From Deinococcus apachensis DSM 19763 (GTDB lineage Bacteria; Deinococcota; Deinococci; Deinococcales; Deinococcaceae), in NCBI RefSeq assembly GCF_000381345.1, contig NZ_KB906398.1, positions 1 through 64,000 on the forward strand: a DNA stretch of 64,000 nucleotides, read 5' to 3'. Within the stretch, counting starts at the first letter, position 1; each line of letters begins with the position of its first letter. The translations under genes and the position numbers were made by a program. The notes beneath the pieces were generated by a model. It had not been told where the DNA came from and ran no database searches. It saw only the letters and a program-made list of their open reading frames with translations. Below, piece by piece: positions 24,087 through 33,110 of this stretch.

Positions 24087-24602
24087 TCAGAGCTTCAGGA
24101 GGAACGCGGTCGCCACTCCACCCGTAGGCGGGGTGCAGGGCAGATCAAGGACGTACCCCTCTCCCCCGCCCGCGTTGCTTGGGACTTGCAGCACCCATGG
24201 GAACGTCCAGGCGCTCCAGTCCGCGCCCGTCAGCCCGACAAACCCGCCGTCCCCGCCCCCGTAGTCTTTCCAGCGGGCTTGGCCGAACCGGCTGCCGGAG
24301 GCGTTCACATCCCAGGTGCGATCAAACCTCGCTTCGGTGAAGGTATGCACGCCCGGCTTGAGCAGGAGGCGGTGGGTCGTCACACTGGGGGTGTACGTCA
24401 GCCGGACCACCTCGGGCACCTGGTAGCGCGTGCTGGCGAGGATGATGTTGGCCCCGTCAGTGAAGTACACGGTGCCCAGGCCGGGGTCGCCCACCATCCA
24501 CGTCTCGCTCGGCGCGTCCGCAACGGTGTTGTTGGTCAGCTCGTGCCCCAGCACGTCTTTCCAGTTCAGGAGGTCGTGCTGGCGAGCAGGACGGGCACCC
24601 AA
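24087..24602 (-). CDS. Phage tail-associated beta-rich protein
   Basis: The product is up to 171 residues, with many Trp and Gly (WDVNASGSRFGQARWKDYGG, WSAWTFPWVLQV). This looks like a receptor-binding or carbohydrate-binding tip domain. The start is uncertain: TTG at 24600-24602 overlaps the preceding gene by 37 bp, and a GTG about 16 codons later is an alternative. It is last of the fibre genes before the lipoprotein. Confidence 0.55.
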   Translation of the reverse strand: MGARPARQHDLLNWKDVLGHELTNNTVADAPSETWMVGDPGLGTVYFTDGANIILASTRYQVPEVVRLTYTPSVTTHRLLLKPGVHTFTEARFDRTWDVNASGSRFGQARWKDYGGGDGGFVGLTGADWSAWTFPWVLQVPSNAGGGEGYVLDLPCTPPTGGVATAFLLKL

Positions 24603-25516
24603 CGGTTCGCCATGCTCTGCCCGTGTGCGAGCAGGTAATACACGCCGCCGACCCGCACGAGATCGTCAGGCACGAGCAATTTGGACCACTTCACCGTCGG
24701 TGCCCTGGCCCCGAAAAAAGTGGCGTTGTTGCCGATAGCGACGGGCTGCCCGCTGTTGGCAAGCGTCCACGGTTGCGTCGGGTCGGTGCCGTCGTAGTAC
24801 GCCAGTCCGATACAGCCGTCCTGTCCCACGGTGCGAGCCTCGAACAGACAGTAACGGCGGCTGCCCTCCATCCACACGACAGGGCTGCTCACGTCCTGGC
24901 CGTTCCAGGCCGAGCCCACGTTGCTGACCGGCACGCCCGCAAACCCCAGGTCGGTCCAGCCGTCCTTGCCGTTGGCCGAGCGGAACATACGGATGTTCTT
25001 CTGGGGTTGCTGCGTCTTGTCCTCGCCGTACAGCTCCCAGCCCTGCGGCGTCAGGACCACGTAGGGGTCCTCGATGTACCGGGCGGTGATGATGGGAGTC
25101 GTGCCAGGCGTCCACGTCACTCCGTTCGCTGAGGTCGCCATGAACACCTCGATTTGCGCCGTCTCGGAGTACGTGCCGACATAGGCCGAGTAGTACAGGC
25201 GGTAGGGCGTCACGAGGTCGGTCGGGTCGTAGCAGATGTTCCCAATTTCCCGCATTCCGCTGCGCCCGGCAGGGGTGGGGATGATGCTGCCGATAGTCAC
25301 CGAGCGATTGAACGCGCGCCCGCCAGGCTGCGCGGTCGGGTTCTTCAGGTCAGCCCAGCCCAGGACGTTCGGCGCGTCCGTCCAGCCGGTCGCGTAATCG
25401 CTCGCGCCCGCCTTGCGGAGGAGCTGGCCGACCGCGCCGCCCGCAGGCACGCCGCGCTGCTTGATGACGGCCGCAATGCGTTGCGCCAAGGCTTGCAGGC
25501 GGGATTCCTGGCTCAC
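24566..25516 (-). CDS. Tail protein with beta-propeller glycosidase-like domain
   Basis: The 316-residue product has an N-terminal helix (residues 1-35), then a beta-propeller with repeated SANGVTWTPGT, SANGKDGWTDLGF and YYDGTDPTQPW patterns like GH43/GH32/GH130-type enzymes, plus YRLYYSAYVG and YCLFEARTVG blade signatures. Candidate acids are Asp in EDPYVV and Glu in FEAR. It probably binds or trims surface glycans as a fibre tip or depolymerase. It follows the fibre gene by 2 bp. Confidence 0.7.
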   Translation of the reverse strand: MSQESRLQALAQRIAAVIKQRGVPAGGAVGQLLRKAGASDYATGWTDAPNVLGWADLKNPTAQPGGRAFNRSVTIGSIIPTPAGRSGMREIGNICYDPTDLVTPYRLYYSAYVGTYSETAQIEVFMATSANGVTWTPGTTPIITARYIEDPYVVLTPQGWELYGEDKTQQPQKNIRMFRSANGKDGWTDLGFAGVPVSNVGSAWNGQDVSSPVVWMEGSRRYCLFEARTVGQDGCIGLAYYDGTDPTQPWTLANSGQPVAIGNNATFFGARAPTVKWSKLLVPDDLVRVGGVYYLLAHGQSMANRWVPVLLASTTS

Positions 25517-25518
25517 GC

Positions 25519-26010
25519 TTACACCAGAGCGGCGTTGAAGTCCGCCACAAGATCACGGTCGAAGTTGCCGATGTCCGTGGCTGCCACCGCGCCGATGTTG
25601 GTCCTGGCCTGCGCCTGCTGAGGGCCGGTGAGCGTCTGCGCGGCGTCGAAGCGCACGCGGTTGTCGAGGGCAGTGGTGATCGCCGCGATGACGCTGTCCT
25701 CGCTGCTGAGCTTGTCAGTCAGTTCCTTCAGGGTGTCCAGCGCGGTCGGGGCGCCGTTCACGAGGGCGGCGATGGCCGCGCTGATCTGCGCGTCGATCTT
25801 GGTGCTGGAGTAGGTCGTGGTCGTGCCGGGCGTGGTGTCGTTGATCCCCGAGGCGTTGGCAAGTGCGGCTTTCAGCTCGTTCAGGGCCGCGACGAGATTG
25901 CTTTTTTGGGTGGTGGTGAGGTTGGCCGGGTCGCCCGTGATCGCGCGAATGGCCTTGAACTCGGTGCCGACGCGCGTGATGAAGTTCCGCAGGTTCGTTT
26001 CCAGGCTCAT
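25519..26010 (-). CDS. Tail fibre protein, trimeric coiled-coil type
   Basis: The 163-residue product has NLTTTQKSNLVAALNELKAA, INDTTPGTTTTYSSTKIDAQ and a C-terminal QTLTGPQQAQARTNIGA. These are the classic modules of phage fibres that trimerise through short coiled coils. It sits between a collagen-like protein and the propeller tip. Confidence 0.82.
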   Translation of the reverse strand: MSLETNLRNFITRVGTEFKAIRAITGDPANLTTTQKSNLVAALNELKAALANASGINDTTPGTTTTYSSTKIDAQISAAIAALVNGAPTALDTLKELTDKLSSEDSVIAAITTALDNRVRFDAAQTLTGPQQAQARTNIGAVAATDIGNFDRDLVADFNAALV

Positions 26011-26019
26011 AAGCGTCTC

Positions 26020-26325
26020 CTAGAGGAGCTGGTTTTCCAGCCACAGGGCGAAGTCGAACAGGTCTATTTCCGTGCGTTCCGCCTTGCGGTCCTGCAACGC
26101 CTCCACCCGCTCCCGTACCGTTCCAGCGGGGTAGTCGCCATGCGCGGGCAGGGCCTCGTTCGTGCCGGGAGGGCCTGGGGGGCCGGGGACGGGGAGGATG
26201 ATGCCGCCCAGCACGGGGACGGCCTGGGGAACGGCGGCCAGCACGGCAGGCGCAGCGCCAGCCAGCACTGAAGCGAGGGGGCGCGGGTCGCGCGGCACTC
26301 CGGGCAGCACGTCGCCCAGCGTCAC
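26020..26325 (-). CDS. Short collagen-like tail protein, 101 aa
   Basis: A central PGPPGPPG collagen-like stretch is flanked by a Pro/Ala/Val-rich N-terminus and a helical C-terminus (VRERVEALQDRKAERTEIDL). A GTG start overlaps the preceding stop (GTGA at 26322-26325). Probably a fibre linker. Confidence 0.65.
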   Translation of the reverse strand: MTLGDVLPGVPRDPRPLASVLAGAAPAVLAAVPQAVPVLGGIILPVPGPPGPPGTNEALPAHGDYPAGTVRERVEALQDRKAERTEIDLFDFALWLENQLL

Positions 26326-26726
26326 CGCGTCACGTCTCCCGTCAGCTTGAACTTGCCCCGCAGCCAGGTCAGCGGCCCCAGGCTGCCCTCGTGATCGAAC
26401 TGCATGTCATACGGGGCACTGAGAACGGTGGCCGTTTTCGTGCTGGGAATACGGATGCTCAGCACCGGGCCGGGCGCGGCGTCCGGCTTGATGAACAGCT
26501 CCCCGTTCTCACTGCTGGCGTCGAGGAGGATGGTGGTGCTGTCCTGCGGGTTGCGGACCTGCATCCGAATCACCGTGTAGGTGTCCTTGAGGGCCTGCGC
26601 CTCGCCCACCGCGAGGGGGACGGTGCGCTGGCCTGTCGGGTCGGTGGGGTCGCGTTTCGTGAGGGGGATATCCCGCAGGAACCCGTCGCCACGCACGCCG
26701 GTCAGGTCAAGAGTGAAGGGCGGCAT
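26322..26726 (-). CDS. Tail fibre-associated protein, 134 aa
   Basis: Start ATG 26724-26726 with GGAGG 6 nt upstream. The product is a beta-rich sandwich (MPPFTLDLTGVRGDGFLRDI, LSIRIPSTKTATVLSAPYDM, LTWLRGKFKLTGDVTR). The same ending pattern occurs in small baseplate/fibre domains; no family is named. It begins a block of short fibre genes after the big spike gene. Confidence 0.65.
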   Translation of the reverse strand: MPPFTLDLTGVRGDGFLRDIPLTKRDPTDPTGQRTVPLAVGEAQALKDTYTVIRMQVRNPQDSTTILLDASSENGELFIKPDAAPGPVLSIRIPSTKTATVLSAPYDMQFDHEGSLGPLTWLRGKFKLTGDVTR

Positions 26727-26799
26727 AGGACCTCCAAGAGTTCGCCCCAGCCGGTGCGGGGCTGGGGCGTCAGGGGGGTGGGGTTCAGGTGGGGCAGGG

Positions 26800-28452
26800 T
26801 CAGCCCGCCGCGCCGATCTGGATGTTCCTGGCCTTCCAGTCGGCCAGCTTGGCGTCCCGGTAGTCGTCCTGCCGTTTGAGACCCGCCATGATCCCGGCGT
26901 CGTCAGGAACGGAGGCGGGGGGCGGCAGGCGGGTGATATTGCGCTGGGTGACGACAAGGGGCGAACTGCGGTAGGACAAAAAGCCACCGTCATACCACGT
27001 CAGGCTTTGGCTGCGAACGTGGTGTACGCCCACAACCATGTCCTCGTAGACATGTCCGAACCACCGATCCGGGCTCTCGCCGTTGTAGTAGTCCAGCACG
27101 TAGGAGGGGTTGACCTTGCCCAGCAGCGTGTATCCCCTCGGGTTGAGCGGGTTGTAGATCGCCCCGGTGTGAACGATCGTCCCGCGCCGGATGGCGTTGT
27201 TCCACCCGGAAGCAATGGCGATCATGTAGCTGCCCATGCACGAGATGATGGCGAAATCTTCAAAGGCGACATGGTGCGGCACGTTCGCCGGGTTGGTCGC
27301 CGGACCGTCTGTCAGCCCCCCACCGTTGTTGCTGGCCCGCTCGGACTTGTCGGCGTACCAACCGTACCGCTCCCAGGTCGCCGGGTTCGCCACGAAGTTC
27401 GGGTCGCTGGTCGCCAGGTTTTCCAGCAAGAACTCCCGGATGATGAGGTTGCGGATAGCCGTCCCGGAGGAGTTGAAGAGGTTCCAAATGTCCTCGTGGC
27501 CCGCGCCGTAGAGGGGATTCTGCTTGACCCGGTTGAACGCAATGTCTGCGTAGAAATCACGCCAGTCCGTAAGTTGAAGCATCTGGATACGCTCGTGCCC
27601 CGAGTTGTTGGCGAGCCCCGTCCACGTGCCGTCCGGGTTGGTGTAACGCCCGTCCAAATCCTCGGCGTAGTTCTGCCGGAAGATGAGGCCGTCATCCGGG
27701 CCATTCCCCCCGCTGTAGCCGGGAAGATAGTTGCCCGAGGTCTTATACATCTCATTGGAGATGATCTCAACCCGCTTGGCCCCCTCGATCACGATGAAGC
27801 GATTCGGGTACGCCTTGACGCCGGGGATAGGCTGACCCCCGAAACCGAGGGTATTTCTCACCCGGATTCGGCTCCCTACCCCATAGATCAGCGGAGCCTT
27901 GCCCGTCCCCCCGGTGGCCCCGCTACCCCTCAGTGACCACCCGTCGAAATCCAGCAGCCTCGTCACGGAGGGGTCAACGTAGATGCACGGCACGGCGATG
28001 ACGCGACTCCACAGGTTGCGCTTTGGAATCTTCACGCTGCCGTCCGTCTGGAGTTGGTAGGTGCCGTCAGTGATGCCTGCTTCCACGCTGGCATTCGTGA
28101 ACCGCAACGACTGGGTGATGCTCTCCCATTGGAGTTCGTCGGGGTTGCGGGAGCGAATCTGGGAGCCGGGAGGGGTGACGATGGGGCCGGGTCCACCCCC
28201 GGGTGGGGTGCCACTGCTCCCCCCGTCACTCCCGGGTTTGCCCTTGGGCAGCCTGCGCCCGGTGGACGCTTCTACCCGGATGGCCCTGCCTAAGTCCGCG
28301 CTGGGGTCGCCTGTGACGTATTCCTTGCCGTACTCGCTGCTGTCTTTCCAGCGTAGGTACTTGAGGTTGCCCGCCGTAATGTCCCCCGCTGTACGCAGCA
28401 CACGCAGTCCGGTGGCCGGGTCCAGCACGATGTAAAGGACTTGCTCAGGCAT
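26800..28452 (-). CDS. Tail spike with beta-helix domain
   Basis: The 550-residue product has a short N-terminal attachment domain, a Gly/Pro linker near residue 75, then a right-handed beta-helix with repeated Asn/Gly turns (IRVRNTLGFGGQPIPGVK, RVEIISNEMYKTSGNYLPG, RNLIIREFLLENLATS). Spikes of this fold bind or degrade surface polysaccharide. The gene overlaps the preceding fibre gene by 8 bp. Confidence 0.75.
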   Translation of the reverse strand: MPEQVLYIVLDPATGLRVLRTAGDITAGNLKYLRWKDSSEYGKEYVTGDPSADLGRAIRVEASTGRRLPKGKPGSDGGSSGTPPGGGPGPIVTPPGSQIRSRNPDELQWESITQSLRFTNASVEAGITDGTYQLQTDGSVKIPKRNLWSRVIAVPCIYVDPSVTRLLDFDGWSLRGSGATGGTGKAPLIYGVGSRIRVRNTLGFGGQPIPGVKAYPNRFIVIEGAKRVEIISNEMYKTSGNYLPGYSGGNGPDDGLIFRQNYAEDLDGRYTNPDGTWTGLANNSGHERIQMLQLTDWRDFYADIAFNRVKQNPLYGAGHEDIWNLFNSSGTAIRNLIIREFLLENLATSDPNFVANPATWERYGWYADKSERASNNGGGLTDGPATNPANVPHHVAFEDFAIISCMGSYMIAIASGWNNAIRRGTIVHTGAIYNPLNPRGYTLLGKVNPSYVLDYYNGESPDRWFGHVYEDMVVGVHHVRSQSLTWYDGGFLSYRSSPLVVTQRNITRLPPPASVPDDAGIMAGLKRQDDYRDAKLADWKARNIQIGAAG

Positions 28453-29878
28453 AGGTGGCCGTCTCGCCTTCCGGGGCCAGCGCGAAACGAGTGACGCGGC
28501 TTACACCGTTCCTGAAGCGGTAACCCCACTTCCCCAGGACGAGGTCGGCAGCCACCACGCCGTTGATGCCCCAGGTGGCTGGCTCGGCGCTGCCTGTCTT
28601 CCAGGCGCGGGCGTACACCTTCTTGTCAGCGGAGGTCACCTTCACCCGCATGTTCCACAACTCGTTGGCCGTCCACGCGACGCCTGAAGCTGAGCCCACT
28701 GCGGTATCGCTGCTTTGGGTATTGCCCGAGGTCACGATCTTGTGGGTGATGAAGTTGCCGTTGTACCCCTGGACGGCCAGGTGCATTCCCGGCGTGCCCG
28801 CCACCGCGCTTCCCGAGAACGAGAAGAAAATGGACGGCTTGGCATTGTCGGCAGTCCCGTCCGTCTGGAACTCCATGAGCGCCTCGCCGCCCACCTGATC
28901 CGGCCAGCCTGCGGGCATCCAGAGTTCGTAAAATCCGAAGGGCTGAACCCGGACAAAGACGCCCTTCATCACGCCGCCGCCTACGTCCTTTTGAATGGGC
29001 GAAGGGGCCGCGCTCGCATTTGCCAGGTCGCTGTCCGCGAGGAGGCGAGCGTTCGATCCGCCACTGCTGCCGATCTGGAGCAGGCGCACCATCTGCCCCC
29101 CGGTCACGAGGTCGGTGTTGTAGGGCAGGCCCGCCACGTCCAGCTGGCGGACGGTGATGGGGGCAGCCACGTTGGGGGCCTCGGCCACCGTCGCGTCCCG
29201 CATGAACTTCACATACGTCTCGGTGCCATCCGAGAAACAGCGCAAGGCCAGGTAGTAGCGGGTGTTGACGTTCAGCACGTTCGCCGTGGGCCAGCCGTCC
29301 GGCAGCGTGTCGGGCACCTGGGCGAGGTTGGGTGCCCCGGTGGAGGCGGGGACCGCCACGTAGTACCGCTTCCCCGCCTGGAACATGGTCAGCCCCGTGA
29401 CGCGCCCCACCTCTCCCGGGCGGATGGCTTTGTTGTCCACATCGATGAACGCCACGTACTCGGGATCGAACTTGTCTGCGGTGTCGCTTGGCAGCAGGTC
29501 GGTTCGGGTCAGCGTGCCGGGAGCTCGGGTGGTGATGCGCCCGATGGTGCCACCCGTGCCCCGCGGCTCAGCGCCTGTTGCCGCCCCGGCTGGGCCGCGC
29601 AGGTTGACCCGCAGGCTGACCTGACTCGCACCCAGCTCGTACAGGTCACCCGTGACGGTGTTCAGGTAGGTGTCCCCCGCGATGGCCCCCGACACGGCGG
29701 CGAGGTTCGCCGGGGTGGTGGTCCCGTAGAACATCTGCGTGCCCCGGGGTCCGGGTTTGCCGCGCAGGAACTCCAGGTAATCCGCTTCCGTCTTCGTCTC
29801 GTTGCCGGGCTGGGCCTTCCAGATGTCGAAGTCACTCTGACCCGACCCGCCCGTGCCCGGCCTGGAACCAGGAATCAT
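28445..29878 (-). CDS. Tail fibre with phage adaptor and collagen-like segments
   Basis: The 477-residue product starts with the phage adaptor pattern SDFDIWKAQPGNETKTEADY followed by LEFLRGKPGPRG, then a fibre shaft with a second collagen-like patch (LRGPAGAATGAEPRG) and a C-terminal lectin-like domain. TGGAGGGAAGA provides the ribosome binding site. It is probably a side or central fibre. Confidence 0.75.
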   Translation of the reverse strand: MIPGSRPGTGGSGQSDFDIWKAQPGNETKTEADYLEFLRGKPGPRGTQMFYGTTTPANLAAVSGAIAGDTYLNTVTGDLYELGASQVSLRVNLRGPAGAATGAEPRGTGGTIGRITTRAPGTLTRTDLLPSDTADKFDPEYVAFIDVDNKAIRPGEVGRVTGLTMFQAGKRYYVAVPASTGAPNLAQVPDTLPDGWPTANVLNVNTRYYLALRCFSDGTETYVKFMRDATVAEAPNVAAPITVRQLDVAGLPYNTDLVTGGQMVRLLQIGSSGGSNARLLADSDLANASAAPSPIQKDVGGGVMKGVFVRVQPFGFYELWMPAGWPDQVGGEALMEFQTDGTADNAKPSIFFSFSGSAVAGTPGMHLAVQGYNGNFITHKIVTSGNTQSSDTAVGSASGVAWTANELWNMRVKVTSADKKVYARAWKTGSAEPATWGINGVVAADLVLGKWGYRFRNGVSRVTRFALAPEGETATYA

Positions 29879-30249
29879 TCTTCCCTCCAGTAGTCCACGC
29901 GCACCGTCGCGTCGCTCGCCCCGTCGCGGATCAGCCGCAGGGCAGTGAGCTGGGCGTCCTTGAGGTTCACCGAGGACTGGACGCTCGCCGTCGCCGCGTT
30001 GCTGTACCCCATGCGAGCAGAGCCCACGTTCACGGACACGAGCGCGCGGTTGGCCCCGTTGGGAACCGTCAGGCCGACCTCAGTTGTCGAGACCGTGAGG
30101 ACCTGCGGGGGGTAGGTCGCCGTGCAGGCCCCACCTGCCGAGGGCACAGCGTCCCCGGTGACGGGGTCTATTCGGTAATGGATCATCCTCTGGATCAGCC
30201 GGTACTGGTGATCCAGAAGCTTGATCCGCAAGTCGTCAAGAACTCCCAT
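29875..30249 (-). CDS. Small tail protein, 124 aa
   Basis: The product has an N-terminal helix (MGVLDDLRIKLLDHQYRLIQ) and a beta-sandwich-like C-terminus ending DATVRVDYWREE. It overlaps the next fibre gene by 4 bp (ATGA). It follows a terminator hairpin at 30267-30289, so read-through or a new promoter would be needed. Confidence 0.6.
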   Translation of the reverse strand: MGVLDDLRIKLLDHQYRLIQRMIHYRIDPVTGDAVPSAGGACTATYPPQVLTVSTTEVGLTVPNGANRALVSVNVGSARMGYSNAATASVQSSVNLKDAQLTALRLIRDGASDATVRVDYWREE

Positions 30250-30266
30250 GAGACCTCCAAGGGAAA

Positions 30267-30289
30267 AGGCCTCGCTCTGGGCGAGGCCT
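30267..30289 (-). terminator. Terminator inside the fibre gene block
   Basis: On the minus strand AGGCCTCGC and GCGAGGCCT flank a 4-5 nt loop and are followed by TTTTCCC. It lies 15 bp after the stop of the 725-residue spike gene and could set the ratio of downstream fibre expression. Confidence 0.7.
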
Positions 30290-30303
30290 GAGTTGGGTCG
30301 GGG

Positions 30304-32481
30304 TCAGGTCGCCAGCCCCACCGCTTGCAGCGCTGCCACCACCTCCGCCGCCGTGCTGCTCGCCGTCAGGCCGCTGGCCGGTCCCGTCACCAGTCGCCCG
30401 GTCAGGCCTGCGGTGCCGTTGTAGTTCACGGCGGGTGCCGCACCACTCAGTACCTGACAGCTCCCGGAGATGAAGCGCCCAGCCCCGGCATCCCACAGGA
30501 CCCCGGTGTATCCGGCGGCGGAGGTGTTAATCACCGTGTTGAGGTTGAGGGTGTTGTCCCCGATCACGTATACCCCCGCCGTCTTGCCCCCACCCCAGTC
30601 CGACCCGCCGCGCACTTGGCCGCCGTTGTAGTTGACCGTGCCGCCCGTGCTGTCCACGCGCATACTGCGAATCTGGCAGCCGTTGAAATCCAGCGTACTT
30701 CCCGCCCCCCAGCGCCCAGAGGCGCGGACGTTGGCGAACGTCGAGCCGCCAAAGGTGAACTTGCCGTACAGACTGTCCACCACGAGGTCACCGTTCGTCC
30801 GCACGCCCGACACATCCCAGGTATCGCCGCCCGTGACCGCCACCGCCGGGTAGCTGTCCTTATCGATCCTCCACCCGCTCCCCTCGACGCCCTGGGCACT
30901 GATCCCCAGCACCGTGACCCAGGGCGAATCGGCATAGGACTCCGCGTGCAGGCCATAGATGCGGATGCTCAGCACGTTGTGCAGGTAGATGTTCCAGGGC
31001 TGCGGGACCGGCGTGGTGCCCCGAATCACGTAGGGACGTTCGGACTGGAGCCCGAAAAATGAGGTTTCGTTGGTGGTGTCGCCCATCGTCCCCAGGAGCA
31101 TCACCTGAGTTTTGGCAGTCGGCTGTGTCATGTACTGCCCCGGCAGCGCCGTGGGCATCCCGCAGTTCTCCACGTGGCATCCCACGAATTCCGAGTCGAA
31201 CACGTTCACCAGGGCCAGCCCCGCGCCGTAGAACTGCGCCACGCGGAGCTTTTCCACGTGCAGCCGGGACACGGCGGGATCACTCCCTGCGTTCCCCACC
31301 CCATCGAACACGCCCGGATTCAGGCACAACACCCCGTCCTGCTGGGGACCGAGTTCTGAGAGGTTGTTCAGCACGTTGCTGAACAGGTAGGGGCCGTTAC
31401 CCTGGACCTCGAAATCCCCGTACCACCCGAACGCAGCCAGCACGACGGTGGGGGAGAAGGTGTGAGTGACGCTGCCCACCACGACCTTGTAGGGCTGAAC
31501 GGCCCCGCTGGCCTTGCGCTTGAGGATGGTCCGGCTCGCCCCGCTTCCCCGCACCATGCCTCGCAACCGGAGCTGCGTGACCGTGGCCGTCCCGCCGGGC
31601 AGCTGACAGACCGCGCCGTTGTCCGCCGCGTAATTGATCGCCGCTTGGATCGCCGCCGTGTCGTCCGCCACGCCGTCGAATTCGGCTCCCCACCACAGCG
31701 GCGAGACTGCGCCCACGAACTCACGCACCCAGTAGCCGCTCCCCGACGCAGCCACGACGGTGCCCCCGTTGGCTATCCCGCCCGCCCGCCACAGCCAGCG
31801 GGAGCCGTCCACGAACTGCGGGCCGTCGGCCTGCCCCTTGGTGGCGAGGGCGGTGAGGGCGGTGTTCCCGATGGCCGAGCGCACGGTGGCGTCCACCGTC
31901 CCTCCCCCCCCCGCGCCCAGGGCCGCCCCGTCCGCCACCCAGGCATTCGAGGTGTTGCTCCATTTCAAGGGCTGGAGTCCCCCATCCGCCGTCCGCTTGC
32001 TGCCGACCGGGTTGGGCACGAGGGCGAGTTCCCCTGCTGTCGGGTTGCGGGGGTTGTCCGTCGTGCGCGACTCATAAGCCCGTGCCATCCCCGCGACGAT
32101 CATGGCCTGGGAGGCGGCGAGCGCTATGTCAGCGACGCTGGACGCGCTGGGCAGAGGATCGCTCGCGCTCGTGATCGCCGTGCCGTTCCAGACGACCAGC
32201 CGCGCCCCGGAGCGGTACGTCCCGGCTGGCTTCCCCGTGAGATCCCCGTCGCCAGCGACGGTGCCGGTGAGGTTGAGGCGCTGGTTGGCGAGGTTCGTGA
32301 CGGCGTCGGCGTTGGAGAGTTTGGGGGCGAGGATCGTGTCCACCTGGCCGGGAAGGGCGAGGCGGGCGGTGGTGATCAGCTCGCGTTCGGCCTTGGCAAG
32401 GTTCGCCTCGGCACGGGCAGCGGCGGTCGCGTCCTTGAAGCTCTGGAAGCTGATGTTGTCGTCGGTTACTACCTTAGCCAC
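30304..32481 (-). CDS. Large tail spike with pectate-lyase-like fold
   Basis: The 725-residue product has an N-terminal alpha-helical/neck region (residues 1-110), then the WWGAEFDGVADDTAAIQAAI motif near residue 260, typical of the pectate-lyase superfamily of phage spikes, and a long beta-helix. It overlaps the 32474 gene by 8 bp. It is likely the main polysaccharide-binding spike. Confidence 0.82.
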   Translation of the reverse strand: MAKVVTDDNISFQSFKDATAAARAEANLAKAERELITTARLALPGQVDTILAPKLSNADAVTNLANQRLNLTGTVAGDGDLTGKPAGTYRSGARLVVWNGTAITSASDPLPSASSVADIALAASQAMIVAGMARAYESRTTDNPRNPTAGELALVPNPVGSKRTADGGLQPLKWSNTSNAWVADGAALGAGGGGTVDATVRSAIGNTALTALATKGQADGPQFVDGSRWLWRAGGIANGGTVVAASGSGYWVREFVGAVSPLWWGAEFDGVADDTAAIQAAINYAADNGAVCQLPGGTATVTQLRLRGMVRGSGASRTILKRKASGAVQPYKVVVGSVTHTFSPTVVLAAFGWYGDFEVQGNGPYLFSNVLNNLSELGPQQDGVLCLNPGVFDGVGNAGSDPAVSRLHVEKLRVAQFYGAGLALVNVFDSEFVGCHVENCGMPTALPGQYMTQPTAKTQVMLLGTMGDTTNETSFFGLQSERPYVIRGTTPVPQPWNIYLHNVLSIRIYGLHAESYADSPWVTVLGISAQGVEGSGWRIDKDSYPAVAVTGGDTWDVSGVRTNGDLVVDSLYGKFTFGGSTFANVRASGRWGAGSTLDFNGCQIRSMRVDSTGGTVNYNGGQVRGGSDWGGGKTAGVYVIGDNTLNLNTVINTSAAGYTGVLWDAGAGRFISGSCQVLSGAAPAVNYNGTAGLTGRLVTGPASGLTASSTAAEVVAALQAVGLAT

Positions 32482-33103
32482 CGTTGGCCTCCAGGGTGTT
32501 GAAGGGGAAGGTCTGCCCGTCCGGGCCTTCCAGCACGAGAGTTCCCTGCGTGACCGTCACGCCGTCCAGTGGCTCGACGAGGGCATACCCGGGCCCCTGC
32601 CCCGTGATACGGAACTTGCCCAGGGGGTAGTCCGCACTCGCGGCGAGGTTCGCCCGGGTTAAGCGGGTCACGGTGTTGAGCGTGACGTTGAAGCTGGTCA
32701 CCGTCAGGCGGTCCCTGCTGGCGATCAGCGCGGAACCGGGCCAGGTCGCGTCGAGGGCGGAAATGAACAGGCCGCGCCAGTACAACGACCGGGCCAGGGG
32801 CATCCGCTCATGGATCGTGGCGGTATGGCTGAGGGCCAGATCGACGGTGGGATAGGCGTACTGGCCGGTGAGCAGCGTCGTGGGGCGGGTGGTAGGTAAC
32901 CCGTCACCCAGCGGGAAGAATTTGCCACTCCCCGGCGAGCGTTGCCAGGTGTACGGGTCGGAGTCCCCCATCTCCTCCCTCAACCCGACGGTGGGCGGGA
33001 GGGCGAAGAGCGAGTTGCCCGCCTGATCCCGGAGTTCAAAAGACAAGTCCCGCCAGGTGGCGGGATCTCGCAGGTTGACGTAGGTGAGTTCGGGCACAGC
33101 CAT
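32474..33103 (-). CDS. Phage tail protein, 209 aa
   Basis: The beta-rich product begins MAVPELTYVNLRDPATWRDL and has no recognisable catalytic residue. It lies between the hub-like gene (7 bp gap) and the big spike (8 bp overlap), the usual place for a baseplate connector or fibre adaptor. No family name can be given from the sequence alone. Confidence 0.65.
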   Translation of the reverse strand: MAVPELTYVNLRDPATWRDLSFELRDQAGNSLFALPPTVGLREEMGDSDPYTWQRSPGSGKFFPLGDGLPTTRPTTLLTGQYAYPTVDLALSHTATIHERMPLARSLYWRGLFISALDATWPGSALIASRDRLTVTSFNVTLNTVTRLTRANLAASADYPLGKFRITGQGPGYALVEPLDGVTVTQGTLVLEGPDGQTFPFNTLEANGG

Positions 33104-33110
33104 GGGCCTC

